Origin: Zeugodacus cucurbitae
Lineage: Eukaryota > Arthropoda > Insecta > Diptera > Tephritidae
Assembly (NCBI RefSeq): GCF_028554725.1
Contig: NC_071667.1
Coordinates: 50,895,501-50,959,500 of the forward strand
Reading direction: 5' to 3'
Length of the DNA stretch: 64,000 nt
This document shows, one piece after another, positions 51,071 to 63,900 of the stretch. The translations under genes were made by a program, and so were the position numbers. A model generated the notes under the pieces. That model was not told where the DNA came from, made no database searches, and worked only from the letters and a program-made list of their open reading frames with translations. Each line of letters starts with the position of its first letter. Position 1 is the stretch's first letter.

Positions 51071-52568
51071 ATACAACAATTATAAACGAAATTCGAAGAA
51101 AGTTACGAGGTTCGAGAAAACATGTGACTAGTTTTATGTTCCAAAGCTGAGAATGATAAATAATAGTTTCAAAATTTTCGAAAGTTCACTAGAATTTACT
51201 GAGACGTAGGAATCAAAAATAACCAATAAACCATGACAATTCTGATCCAATCTTATACTCCATTCTCTTCGAGCCGGTAGACTTCTGTCTATCTCTAAAT
51301 ATTTTTGCCGAAGCTGAATTTCAACTTATTTAAAGGTGACTGGAGAAAATATTTTAGTTTTTTCTAGATTTCAAAACGACATTCTTCCGAGTTGAACATA
51401 TTGTAGATTCCGGTGTGCATTTTGACCAGACCGTATATTAAACACCCAAAACTCGATCACTTTCTATTTGCGGTTGGAATGCGCGAAAAGTATCGCAAAT
51501 CCGCCTCGTTAATCGCATCATAGTGCAGCGATCTTTAAATCCGCGCCTAACAAACCGCAAAAACACAATTTCATTTACATGCGGCGGCGGCCACCTGTCG
51601 CTTGGACCTGTGCTGCCTGAAAGCGCTGCGAGTTTGTGAGCCGTATGACAGCATTATCACTATTTTTTTTACACATTACACATGCAAACTCTTTTTCCTT
51701 TGCGTGCTTTACTATTTGGTTGCACATGCAACATTCAACATGCAACAGTACAAACCAGTTCCGCCGCTTTATGCAGATCACAAGAAAGCTGCAGAAAAAG
51801 ACGAAAATTCGACAGCTCGCAGGCATGTACTTGTTTGTTGTTGTGGAAGAAGTCAATGTCAACCTGTGCTGTTTTTTTTTCGAAAAGGCAGTTGTGTCTG
51901 CTTGTCAGCAACAACATCTGTTGGCACAATCCCTCGCAGCGCCTTCTTGTCACTCACAACCCCAGTCAGGATGTGTGTTTGACCGATGGCTGTTGTCTAG
52001 CCGAAAGTGAAAGACACCTTTTGCTTTTGATTGCATAAATATTTACTTAGTACGAGTATTGTATAATTAAGTGTGGTACATAGAAAGTTCAGATGCATGT
52101 AATGTAAGGTGTGTTATGCGAATTCATAATTTGATTTGTTGTTGCAAAACCACTAACGATCACCTGTTTGAAAATCATTATTGCGGAAAATATGACGTGT
52201 TGACACTTTTAAACTCTTATCTATCAAATGGCTCCTTTCATTTTAAGTACGAAAAAGATAACTTTGCATAATATTTATGCGCGCTTTCCCGGAAAACTCA
52301 TTCGGTTGAGCTATGCAAATTTGTCGTTAAATTTACAATATTTACATATGATAAATGTGCCTTAGATGCAGAAGGAATTATGATTTCATATATTGCTAAA
52401 TCGTCTTGGCTTAAATATTATTATAGCTCATTTGCAACCCCTGTGTTATCCGATTTCAACCGATTCCTCGAAACTCATTTTGGTCTATTAACACGATTGT
52501 ATTTTGATCTAATAAATGCTCTAGGGATCACTCTTTTAAGCACGTTAACTGAAACTGTTAATTATACA
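51071..52568. other. Non-coding stretch with a multi-frame open island
   Basis: Between about 51580 and 52040 all three plus-strand frames and two minus-strand frames stay open (up to 126 codons), in DNA that is GC-richer than its surroundings. None shows a recognisable domain, and the peptides are Cys/Leu/Ser-rich. The rest is AT-rich. Confidence 0.35.
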
Positions 52569-52712
52569 CAGTTGAACTTCCCTAACTCGAATGACCATAC
52601 TTCCGGGTTTCAAAAGGTAATTTGTATGAAATTGCACTTCTCTTGCTAATTCAAGAGTTCGAGTTATGGAGAACTTTGAGTTATATACGTTCGAGTTATG
52701 GAAGTTCAACGG
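52569..52712. mobile_element. pogo/Tigger-like MITE, copy 2 (144 bp)
   Basis: The left end CAGTTGAACTTCCCTAACTC matches the complement of the right end (CCGTTGAACTTCCATAACTC), and both continue GAA. The right flank is TA. The inner right half (GTATGAAATT...GAGTTCGAGTTATGGAGAAC) matches the same part of copy 1 (37471-37976), so this is a shorter member of the same family. Confidence 0.75.
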
Positions 52713-52783
52713 TATATATACTCTTCAAGTTTAGGTTAGGTTTCGAGTTTAGGTTAGGTTTCGCGGTCACAATATATACGTGG

Positions 52784-53236
52784 TGTGTTCAAAAAATAAA
52801 GGGAATTATTTTAAATATCACGGGTTTGAAGAGTTCAAAAGTCAAAAATTTAATTTTTTTATTATTGTGATATATGTACATTCCCCTGAAGTAAGATACA
52901 ATTTTAGCTGTATTACTTTAGATCAGACGTGTTTTTGTAAACTTGGCGATTTTCGTTTGTTTAAAGCTCACAAACGAAGCTTTTTCGTGAATTATTGGCT
53001 AAAAACAATACTGTACCAGGCATGAATGCGTGACTTTTCAGACTTTTTTCTATTTCCAAAAATAAAGTGAACCTTAAAGGGCCGTTGTTTTAAAAGCAAA
53101 CGAGATATTGCTGAAAGAGCCAAGTCTATCCCCAATTATAGAGTTTGAGATGTGTTTCGACGATCGGGAAAAGCGCTGCATAAGTGTATAAAATCGAATG
53201 AGAACTATTTTAAAGACGACAACATTATTGTAGAAT
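52784..53236 (+). mobile_element. Mariner MITE family M2, copy 2 (right end missing)
   Basis: The left end TGTGTTCAAAAAATAAAGGG matches the left TIR of the copy at 13997. The interior is collinear with that copy: a shared GATACAATTTT(C)AGCTG phrase, then REFLAKNNT-like codons, then C-terminal transposase fragments EFEMCFDD and HKCIKSNENYFKDDNI in broken frames. No right-hand inverted repeat is found. The central transposase is missing in the same region as in the other copy. Confidence 0.6.
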
Positions 53237-55189
53237 AAAGATGAAAAGACTACGCAGTTAAAACGATAAAGATCCAATTATTGTGTTCCCAACACTCCTA
53301 AGTATGAATCTGTAGACCCTCATGTCATTAAGCTAAATGTGTTCAGACGGCCAATATCGATTCATCCGGTTCATCGAAAGCATATCAACCGCCGTCTAGT
53401 GAAAAGTGGATAGTCGAGGAGATAGTGACAAAAGGTTTCCACTACACACGATTTTAAATAATTTGCTAAGAGTAAGTTTAACAATTCTACGTGAGGGGCT
53501 CGCAGTCGTGCATGTAACGGTTGTCAGTTTTCCCAAACTCCGAGTTTTTTTTCGGTTGTGCTATGATCTGGTATGATCTGAAATCCCATTTTCACAGCCT
53601 CAATATGGATAGTTGCAATTTTTAGTCCTTTTGAATTTAGGGCAGGGTCTCACACTATTACTACTATGTCAAAACAATATACATTTTATTGAATTATTAT
53701 CCATTTGTCAACCATAAAACTATATCTGCGGCTCCTTTATTTTCCTATCTGTTTACTATGAATATTTCTTCTTATTTCTTCTTCCCCGATCTCATCCGCT
53801 TCGGTGTTTGTAAAAGTTCTAAACCGTCGAGATTCTAAAGGTTTCGATGTCCCTTCAGTTGTTTTTCTCTACATTACCCGAAACCTACCAGTTTGCCTCT
53901 TCGCCTTTCCGAATTCGCAGATTCGGTTTCTTCTTCCTACTGTTTCTTCGTCTGTTAGGATCACTCCAACGGCGTACTTAGATCAGTAACTTCAGCAAAA
54001 CCTTCATTCTACAGTCAATGTTAAGATAGGGAATTGTATTTAGTCTTAATAGATGTAAACCTAGAAAAGGCTGACGCTCTTTTTTTATTCACCTTGCCTT
54101 ATAATCTCAAAAAGTAATCAGAAAAGTTGCAATTCATAGTGTTTCTGAGAACATTGTTTATCGCGTTGATTGGATTACACTAAAGTGTATTAAACCTTAC
54201 TGGACCTCTTCCAAGCTAGACTCTCTTACCGGGAACCATAAATGGTATGCTTGGGTTAAGCGATTATCACCCAGTAATCCCTTATCTTCATGATGCTGTT
54301 TCGAGGTCCGGTAGGAAAATATTCGATGTACCTCATACTTTTTCAGTCTCTTAATACTTTTTGGGAAGAAATTCAAAGGTTAAAAACTTGAAAAAAGTTG
54401 ACATTATTTGTATAGGCTCTGAAGTTAGTATTCACTCTAAACTCACATTGCTTTCCATTTAATATCATTAATGTAATCACAAATGTGCAATTCAAGTTTT
54501 AATGCTCTGCCATTAATCGGTTGCCATTGAAACCAAACTCATATTTATTTATAATAGAGAGCAATAAACTTGTCATGCCATAAAATAGTGTCTCAACTAA
54601 ATAGACGAATGGCGGCAACAGCTGTTTGCGTTCACTTCAATCGCTGATTACTGTCACAATTTCACCATAAAAAGATAAAAGAAACTCCTAACCGAGAAAC
54701 CGCTACTTTCATTGTCACCGCGCGAATATCATGTATGGCATTTGTAAACGCATAAGTGTAAACAAGCAAAGCAAAACAAAGTCGAGATAATTAATTAAAG
54801 TAAAGTGCCGTACAAAATTGCTTAATGCATCATAATGCAACCGCCAACGAGTATAACTAGTCTAGTCTACATACTTGCCATAATACTCGTGTAATTACAG
54901 CACTGACTCAGCATAAAATAATAATACAAACTCAAAGCGTGGCTTAGAAAACGAAAGTGTATGGCTGACAGCGCCGGTTACTCGTACTTGCCGCTGTTAC
55001 TCGTACTTGCTGTATGAAAATTATATTAAATGCTCGCATTTCAATAGTGGTAATTTCAAGTGTTTTCGATAAATACTCGAATGTGTAGCGGCCCTTAAAA
55101 GCTCAAGTGGATTTAGTTGCCAATTGATTCTCTGCATTAGACACTCACGGCGTATACGTAACTTCTTTACTTACAATTCCATATTGTAC
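53237..55189. other. Non-coding stretch
   Basis: No gene is recognised. There is a short tandem pair, GTTACTCGTACTTGC, at about 54977-55010. The rest is AT-rich. Confidence 0.4.
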
Positions 55190-55194
55190 AGTGG

Positions 55195-55678
55195 AACGAA
55201 ATAAAGTTATAGGAGTAAAATTTGGAATAAAGGATCGCACTAGGAAGGGGCATATTTGGATGTAATTTTTCTCAATTAGTGCATATCATCTTTAGCTTGA
55301 CTTGTGAAAAAATTGTCGAAAACTGACTATAACTTTTCAAAGCCCCAGACATCGAACATTCAACTCAGCGCCTAAGGGTAAATTTTAAACGAAAATATGG
55401 ATAAATCTCTGAGATAATTTAATGTAATTCAGAGGAAATTGTTTTCTTCTAATAATGTGTCTCTGTTCCAAAAATTATTAAAATCGGGTCATAACATCTC
55501 CTAGCTCCCATATACCTAATTATGGGTTTTTCAAAAATATCATTTCGTAACTCCCATATTCTTAATTATAGTTTATTTTAAAATACGGTGGGCTTTATTC
55601 CGCATATAAGTATCAGCCCTCATATACTATATATAAAATATTCGGTTGCACCCGAACTTAGCCTTTCCTTACTTGTTA
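55195..55678 (+). repeat. Modular tephritid-like repeat, copy C (5'-truncated)
   Basis: It starts inside the family, at a point equivalent to about 25284 in copy B (AATAAAGTTATAGGAGTAAA), skips internal modules, and ends with the family's 3' signature: ATAAAATATTCGGTTGCACC followed by CCTTACTTGTT at 55678. Orientation is the same as copies A and B. Confidence 0.7.
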
Positions 55679-56084
55679 TAATCCATTTTGGGAAAGAACA
55701 TGCTATCAATTTAACTTAACTCGATTTTAGTATCCATAATACCTCCGATGTCATCAAAATTGTAATAGCTAGCTACTGTAGTTGTAGTTGCATTTGAAGT
55801 GGTTTTGTTTCAGATTTTCAAATTTCATTACCATGATTTTTTAATATTTTAAGATTTAAATTCTTCAAAAATCATTTTTTTTTGAGCAAACTACGCATCT
55901 TCCTATATATTATTAATCGAACCAAAAAATAAAGTCCAGATTTAGAGATATTTTGTATTATAAAAAATACTTTCTATTTAGTTTCTATTTAGTCGCTATT
56001 AAATTAAGGTCTTTTAATAAACCTGTAATAATTTTCAAATTTTCGAACTCGTACTCCACCATTTGGTTGCGATTTTAAGCAGTA

Positions 56085-56684
56085 TTTATAACCTTACAAC
56101 AGCACAGAGTATAATAGTTTTGTTCAAAAATGGAAAATGGACTTCACCTAATTTGGGTTTAAAACCATACCGGAAATTAGTCGACCAATTTAATCGAAAT
56201 TTGGTACATAATATTTTCTTTACACCCTGATGTTACGAATGCAAATGTGCAAAATCGGTTAACAGCCACGCCTAGTTCATATATAAAAGATTGCAATTTG
56301 ATACATTAACTTTACAATATATAAATGAAGAACCAATAAAAAATATCGGAATAAAACTTTGTACAAACACCGCATTGGAGGTGTGTCATTCAAAAGTTTT
56401 CGATATGGGTCTATACATTTTCAAAGCCCCATATATCGTACATGAAAACCTCAATGACTTGGATATAATGTATAATGTAGCTTGGTGGCAAAATCGTTGA
56501 AATCTGTCCAGGAATCACAACAGTCCCCATATACTATATGCGATTTTAGCCATAATGATTTTAAATTCTAGTGGACTTTATGCCGAATATACGGAAAGAA
56601 TTGTGTGTTATCTTAATAAAATTAAATAAATAAATTGTAAGAGTATAAAATATTCGGTTACACCTTAGCACTTCATTACTTGTT
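56085..56684 (+). repeat. Modular tephritid-like repeat, copy D (diverged)
   Basis: Both ends resemble the family: AGAGTATAATAGTTTTGTTC near the start, and GAGTATAAAATATTCGGTTAC with TTACTTGTT at the end. The middle carries ACCTGATGTT-like and AAAATCGGTT...CCACGCC modules. It is more diverged than copies A-C and about half the length of copy B. Confidence 0.65.
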
Positions 56685-58729
56685 AAACTCTACTTATAAT
56701 AATTTTTTTATAAAATATATATTTTTTTTAATGTGACCTTGATATGAGAATATGAGTATTTTAAATATTCAATTACAATCGGTTATTAGTCTAAGTGTTT
56801 GATATTTTTCCTCTACGAAGTACGGAATTTCGCGAAAATATTGCTATTTCCACCCAATTCTAAACCAATGCGCCTTCTTGTACCAAACATAATCATCTTA
56901 TTTGTATACTTCTTCTTCTTCGTCTTCTCCCGCAACGACCTTGCTCTACTCCACAGCGCCAGCCAGCACTCGTTACACTCATTACAATGCGTTGCTTATT
57001 CGCAAGAGTTCACAGCCTTGGCAGCAAAAGCGTCACTAATTGAGCGATTAAAGGCAATTTTAAAGAGCGCTTTACTGCTTTTCATAAACTTATTTGCTTT
57101 GTTTGATCTTTGGTTTGTTTAAGTTTAAGTTTTAATTTTTTGTTTTATTTGTTTATGTCTTTTTGTAACTATGCTTAAGCGTGTGCTGGGAGTCTGCGTT
57201 ATCTTGTACGTGTATCCCAAAATCTATTTATATATTTAAAAACTACAGTAGTTAAGCGCTAAATAAACACTCGTTCATTGAAGAGCAGTGAAAAAAATGT
57301 GCTTTTAAACAATAGTGAGTACTTGAAAGCAGTAAAGTACGATATACTTTTTTATTATTATTATTTCTTGAGCTTACCAAGCGTCAGCAGCAGACTTAAC
57401 CGCAACCAATTGACCGCGTCCATGTTGCCTCGTTTTGTGGCGCTGTGTCTTGTAGCGCGCAGCTTCACTGCTTTTAGTTGTTGTTGTTATTGTTTGTGTG
57501 TATATTTTATTAGTAATATTGTTTTTATTTTTTTGCTTTATTGATTTTGTGGTTTCGTTAGCTTGGCGCTTTGCTTTTGAAGTTAGTAGTTCGTTTTATT
57601 GCACTTCGTTACAATTGCGCTCTGCTCATTACTTGCTGGCAGACAATGCAAATATTATTATTATCTTTTTTTTCAATATTCACTTTTTTTGTTGTTTTTG
57701 CAACGCCATTGGCACAATTATTTACGCCAAATACGCGCGACAAGCGATTTTAGCCATATCGTTGCATTGCCAGTTGCCAGTGTTGACACTCGCTGTTTTA
57801 CGCCAATTATTTTTCGATTTCGGAATTTTTGTATTATTTTTACTGTTTCACAATTTATAATTTTTATTAATTTTTTCGCAATTTTTTTAACTGTAAATAT
57901 ATATACTATTATTAAAACTTATTCGCTTTGCTTCTAACGTGTGATCTTTGTACTGCTCTACACTCTTAAACTCGCTTTGAAATTTATTTGTTTTGTTTTT
58001 TCTGTAGAAAGTATGCAAATATTCACTTGAGATAAATATTATTTATGTGGAAAAAAACAACAACAACAATTCAAAATGATCATTCACGAAATTTCGAAAG
58101 CCACACATTCAAGCATCTCTCAGACCATCTTCGTTTGTTCCCAACTCGCAGCGTTAATTCTTTGCGCCGCTCTTTCGCCTGGCTTAATAAATATTTATGA
58201 ACTTAAAACAATCACTAACCTCGTTCAGATATCGAACACTTGGCTACTTATGACTTCTACACGAATTCTTGCATTAACTTTTATTTTTATTTTTTACTTT
58301 TTTACATTTGTATTTTTTTTTCTTTGCTTTTCATGTCATTTTGAACAACATCACTATTATGAAGAGTTGTTGTGAAAGTGAAATTTCATTAAGAGTCTAG
58401 TATTACTATAGCTAAATATACATATGTATGTGCCTATTGGATTTCAAAGCGACTGGTCCATGGTGTCTGCATGCATTTGCTCAGCTGGTTAATTTCAGTT
58501 CGCAAAGAATGAACCATTCAATTCTCTATATACTAAATATATACAAACAAACCTATATGTATGTATGTGTACATATACATATACATATACTATAACTATC
58601 GTTTGGTCAACTTTTGTTTAGTCGCAGCTGTGCCCGATACATTTCTTAAATGAATTGTGTGAACAACAGGTACAAATAGCGGAAATGTTGATTTGCAAAA
58701 ACAACAATGCAAAAAGCGACGCATTCTAA
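56685..58729. other. T-rich non-coding stretch
   Basis: No gene is recognised. From 57100 to 58370 the plus strand is strongly T-rich, which leaves long frames open (up to 120 codons) encoding Phe/Leu-rich low-complexity peptides. A TACATA simple repeat lies at about 58555-58592. Confidence 0.4.
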
Positions 58730-59647
58730 TGCCGGTATTCTGCTTGTCACATTTGTCTCATGTCTTTATTTGTCACAATTGCGAACTGGCGACCCTGTTA
58801 GTCAGGAAGTATCATTTTGGTATTCTGGCTGATACAGTCTCAAAAAAGTTCACCAAATAGTGTGGTGAAAAGAAAAGCAAGCTATCAGCTGTTTATTTTA
58901 GTTGATTAGAGATGAGTGCATGTTCACAATGATACTTTATGAATTGATTGCACGCAATTAGTTTTTTTTTTTACCAAATTTCAGCAGAAAAATTTCTTGT
59001 AAATAATTGGATAATACTATTAATGAAAATAATACTGAAATAGTTTATAATAAATGCGTAATATATGCATTTTATCTGAATCAATTGTTAAGTAAATATG
59101 AAAAATGTTAACAACCTAACAATCGACTAACACATGTTCTCATCCTTACATTTGAGCATAATGGCAATCGAAGGTAAATAATTGTAAAAAATACAAATTC
59201 ATTATTTTATGATTATTATATATTTTAGATTTTGGATATATATATACATACATATTTGTGTTTTGGAAATCGAAAGAATTTCCTAAACGTTTTTTCTTCA
59301 TATAAAAAGTGATCTTCCTTGTTGCGCAAAATAGCCAGATTGCGCCTACGAGTGTAGCTAAAACATAGGTACTTTGTTATCCATTATTGCAAAATTACAA
59401 AAATTAATACATTACCTCTCTTCTTCTCGTTTTTTTTTTCATTATAATATATATTAGGCCAATTGCATCAACCATTATTGTGCTCTTGTTTTTCTGTGAC
59501 CTGGTTTAAAGCACATCACAAATTAGAGACTGATATTGCTCAAATAGAGATGAGACAAACTCGCCAGAATACCAAAAAGTCACTATAGAGATTACACCAC
59601 AGATTCGTCTCTATTAGAGACTTGAGACTGCTCGCAGAATACCGGCA
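58730..59647. mobile_element. TIR element flanked by TAA (PIF/Harbinger-like MITE)
   Basis: TGCCGGTATTCTGC at 58730-58743 is repeated exactly as its complement at 59634-59647. TAA lies on both outer sides, consistent with the 3-bp TWA duplications of PIF/Harbinger elements. A second inverted pair, TTTTGGTATTCTGGC, sits internally at 58815-58829 and 59563-59577. GTCTCAT/GTCTCTATT-type words occur beside both pairs. The 918-bp element encodes no transposase. Confidence 0.7.
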
Positions 59648-60685
59648 TAATTCCTATTACACACACATTTACACATAATAGTTAGAAAGACTGATTATAA
59701 ATTAGTATATTAAGATTTTTAAAATGTATCGGTTAAAGGTTGCGAAAGCTCAATGAATTTCTTCATCTACTGCATGTGGCTACGTTTCTGCAAGCTCTTA
59801 GTAATAGTTGATCGCTAATTAAATGATTTTTTAAATAAATTGGCTATGTCTGATTGACCGTCCATTAGTAAATAGAACAGCTCAAGTAAAAGAAACAGGT
59901 ATCTAATAAAAACCCAAGAAGTAATGCATAGAGAATGCAATTTACCATCTCTCTTACCGCTCATATAACGGTATTTAATATATAATGCAGGGAATGAAAC
60001 TTAAAACCCGAAATAACAATTTCGAAATAACAAACCTGAAGTGGCATTTAACTTGTTAAAGCAATGGCATAACAGTATTTGAATATTGATAATCGAAATA
60101 ATAAGACCTGAAAATTACTTGAAAACTCTGAACAATCAAATTAATAAATTTCAATTACAATACAGAAAAGTTGTAATCCTTCAAGCTTGTCCTCTGGCAT
60201 TTTGTTGTATAATAGATTACGCTTTAATTAACAAATAAAAGAACTGTAGTTTAGAATCTAGAAGATAGCGGTTGGTTCTTGAAATATTAACACTAACATT
60301 AAAGTTGCTCTTATATTTTAGCAGCTTTCGAACTCTTGCCTGGATCTTCAATACATCTCTGAATAACTTCAAATATACCTAATAAAAAAGAAATGCTCGA
60401 TTTTGTACAAGAAATCAGAAGGAGCTAAAATAATGATCTGAAAACATCAGCAGCATCATCTATAAAACCTGTCCCTGTTTGAAGATTATTTATTGGTAAG
60501 GCCAATATTGCAGCTGCTTTTTGATTGATCTCATACCAGTAGTCGAATTGTACTATTTACGCCAATAAAAAATTATCTAATCATAACTAAATTTTGTCCC
60601 TTAATTTATTACAGCGCCATCTAGAGAAATTCACAAATTTCCTTGAGTTTTCATTCGATATAAAACCAACCATATAAATACTAGA
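59648..60685. other. Non-coding stretch
   Basis: AT-rich; nothing is recognised. Confidence 0.4.
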
Positions 60686-60970
60686 TTTTTTTTTTTTGTA
60701 AATTTGAGGTTATTTTTATAAAAACGGTTACAAAAATGTTATTCAAAATATTGGCCGTCGCTAGCTACTACTTTTGACCATCTTTCTGGCAGCATGCGTA
60801 TTCCGTGCAAATGTCGAGAGTTCGGCTCAAAAAGTGACATTTTGACAGTTGAGAATAAGTTTGGGATGCAAACAGATCTCTACAAATATTTTGTTGGGTT
60901 AATGTTGACACAAATGTCCAGTGCTTGACCCTAGAGACATCTATTGGTTCGATAAGCTTCAATCTAACGA
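60686..60970 (-). mobile_element. Mariner MITE family M1, copy 2 (ends missing)
   Basis: On the complement it reads KMSLFEPNSRHLHGIRMLPE and RWSKVVASDGQYFE, then a stop, followed by an A-run. It is the same N-terminus-to-C-terminus fusion as the copy at 11878-12195, but with the full C-terminal tail. The match starts at CCAATAGATG, just inside where the TIR would be, and ends at the T-run at 60686-60697, so both TIRs are lost. Confidence 0.7.
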
Positions 60971-63900
60971 GCGATATTGTGAGAAAACGTCTTTTTATTT
61001 TTAATAAATGCTAGTTCAAAGATTACAAATCACTAGGAACTAGACTATAATCAAAATAAAAATAATGAAATGTTTGTAGAACCAGTGTCAGACATATAAT
61101 GCTTATTGCTCTAAAGGTATATTCTAAAGGTAACCATGCAATTAGTATCTATCACGAATGTGACTCATTAAATATTTAGTTCGACGTTTCGATATTTACT
61201 TAGCAATCATTCCTTCCTAATTTATGGCACAGAGAGATAATTTCCCGAAAAGTCAGCATTTCTTTACTAACCTTGCAAAAACCCTCTAGTTTGTCAAAAA
61301 ATGTGTTAAGTTTTAGCAACAAAAAATGTATCGAGCAGTCTGGGGAATAAAATTTTTGCGGTATGGTGCATAAATAACCACTTAAGTATGTTGACTCCTA
61401 GAACCATTAATCTATCAAAAAAAGTTAGAATGCAAAGATTTCACAGTTAACAACACAAGTTAGCAATTTTATAAATTTTCATTATTATGTAATTCGCTGG
61501 TCTGAATGTTTGAGCTTTCACTCTTCGAAGATCGGTGGGATTGTTGTGCGGTATTTTCGATTATTTTTCATGTTTAATTTTTATGTTTTTTTTAAATAGT
61601 GATATTTATTTTATCTCTCATGTTAGAATTTTTCTGTTTTTTTAATAAATCACCAATATCACATGTCCACTTATCCATGCTTAACTACATAAGCCGATTT
61701 GTAGCTCACTTCAATTTTGGAAAACTCAAAGTCAAGCACAAACTTTGGCAATTCAAAATTATATTTTACCGTTATAACAACTCAAAACGCGCAACTAACC
61801 GAGCTTGCGTTTTTACTTTTCAACGCGCGCTTTTAAACTGTTTACAAGCAGCATACGACATACGGCTTGGACCGAACCAAAATGACTGAATTGAAAGTGA
61901 ATTTACTGCGCTAAAAGCCAAGACGACATTAGCTTGCTTGAAGTAGAGCTTAAGTAACTTGAAAGTGTTACCGCTGCTCAGAGAGTGCAGAAAATAACAA
62001 ACTTGTGAGAGCATAAGCAGGTCTTCCTCGCTGAACTGCGTTACCGACTTCTACAGCACGTGTTTAAGCCCGGCTTTTGTGTAGTATGCCAATGTTTGTT
62101 TTAAAAAATGCAGCGCACGTTATTTGTTGTTATTGACATTAACAAAGAGAACCGCACTCTCTGTGTGTTGCTATTCTCTTTTAACTTAATTCATTCATAA
62201 TGCCATGATCATTGCGTCTCTCAAATGATGTGCCTTTGCGCTACCTTCATTGGCATTGACGTAGGTCGTGCTGTTTGTTGTCTGTCTGCCGGACGGTGTC
62301 GACTTGACTCGTTACCGTTATCTCAGTGAAAAAGCTGTAAATAAGCATGTCTTCGGACGCTCCATCCGCAGTGTTTTGTGCTGGCGCACGCGCGCTTTTA
62401 TTTTCATTTTTTATTTCAATTTTCACACTTAACTTAATGAAGACATTAACGACTCGGCGCGGCGCAGCCCTCCAGCAAGACAGCCGGCAGTAAGCAGCTG
62501 GAAACTGCCGAAAGCCATCACGGTACTTAGCGGGTCACTCGTGGAAAGATACGTGCCATGCATTGTGGTTTGTGGAGCGCGTCTCAAGACTTTCGTTGCA
62601 ATTGTTTTTATGTTTGTTGATTTCTTTTTTCTATTTTCCAGTTTCATCCATCACATTGTTTGTGCTTTATGGTTTCGGTAGCTTCTCTGGGCTTTGGGTT
62701 AATTTTGAGATCGTGCGTATGTGCATCACAGCATCTGTTTCGCATTAATTTAAGTGCTTTTGTTAAATTATCTTTATTATTATTCTTCTATAAAGTGAAG
62801 CTGTGACAATGAAAGTGATCATCGCTTTCTTCGGTCTTTCGTGAAGTTTTTCTTATATTCTTATTCACTAGTCTTGTTTGAGTCTTGACACTCCGTCACG
62901 TGTATCAGCACCGATATCTAGTCTTACCATTTATTAAAACTAAATATGATTCATTATTACTGATAAGTTGTTAATATTTTCTGGTAAAGTCATGATCTCA
63001 TCATCTGAGCATTTTTAGTAAAAGAGGATGCGTGTAAGACAAATTCATTAAATTGATGAAGTTCTTCAAGATACGATAGATGTAAGGTAAAATCCAATCT
63101 ATATTATTGAATTATCAAACAAGCCATCGCAAAAGAACATTTTAAAGTGTTTCTTTTTTTACAAACATGTTGCTTGTTGCTTTATCAATATTTTTTAGGT
63201 TCGTTTGTTCTTTTCTCAAAGTAATCTAGTGTTCCCTTATCTCTTCGTACTAGTTAGTTTGTGCCATAAGTTTCTAACAAAATCTGAATTTCAAGCTTTC
63301 TTTAAAATAAATAATATTGAATTTAAATGATTTGCATTTCTACCTGCAGTCTATGATTTTCTGAAGCCAAAGAAAATTATTTTAATTGTCAAAAGAAAAA
63401 TGCGAATCATGTTTTTTTTTTTTACTTGAAGAAGGACCTCGGTGGAAATTGCTTTCTAAATGAAAATGAAGTACTGACATTCGATAATCAATGAGCCTTC
63501 TGGCAAACGTAAAAACCCGACGAGAAAATCTCTGATGGAAATTCAGATTGAATTAGTCCGTACATAATTTTTTCTTCATTCATCATACATAAATCTATGG
63601 CCCCAATACAAATAAGAGAAAATAGTTTTTAGGTTAAACAGAACTTGATGTGTTAATTTACAAACGTTTAAAACTATTCTCAAATTTTAACTTATAAGGG
63701 ATACCATAGCTGCCGTCGAAATATATCAATGAAAGAAGTTTCTTACTGGCATCGTTAACTATTAAATAACTGGCTCTTCCTCATACTTTTGCAGAAATCG
63801 TTATGTATAAGCAAGCACTCTGTTGCAAAATAAAAAAAAAAAAACATAGAAAAATCGTAAATGCGCCCATAGAGAAAAAAATCCTTAAGGAAATTGCTGT

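Noticed and set aside
57278..57937. Long overlapping plus-strand frames suggesting membrane proteins
   Set aside because: The DNA is T-rich, so stops are rare and the peptides are Phe/Leu/Cys-rich by composition. There is no signal of coding periodicity or a family.
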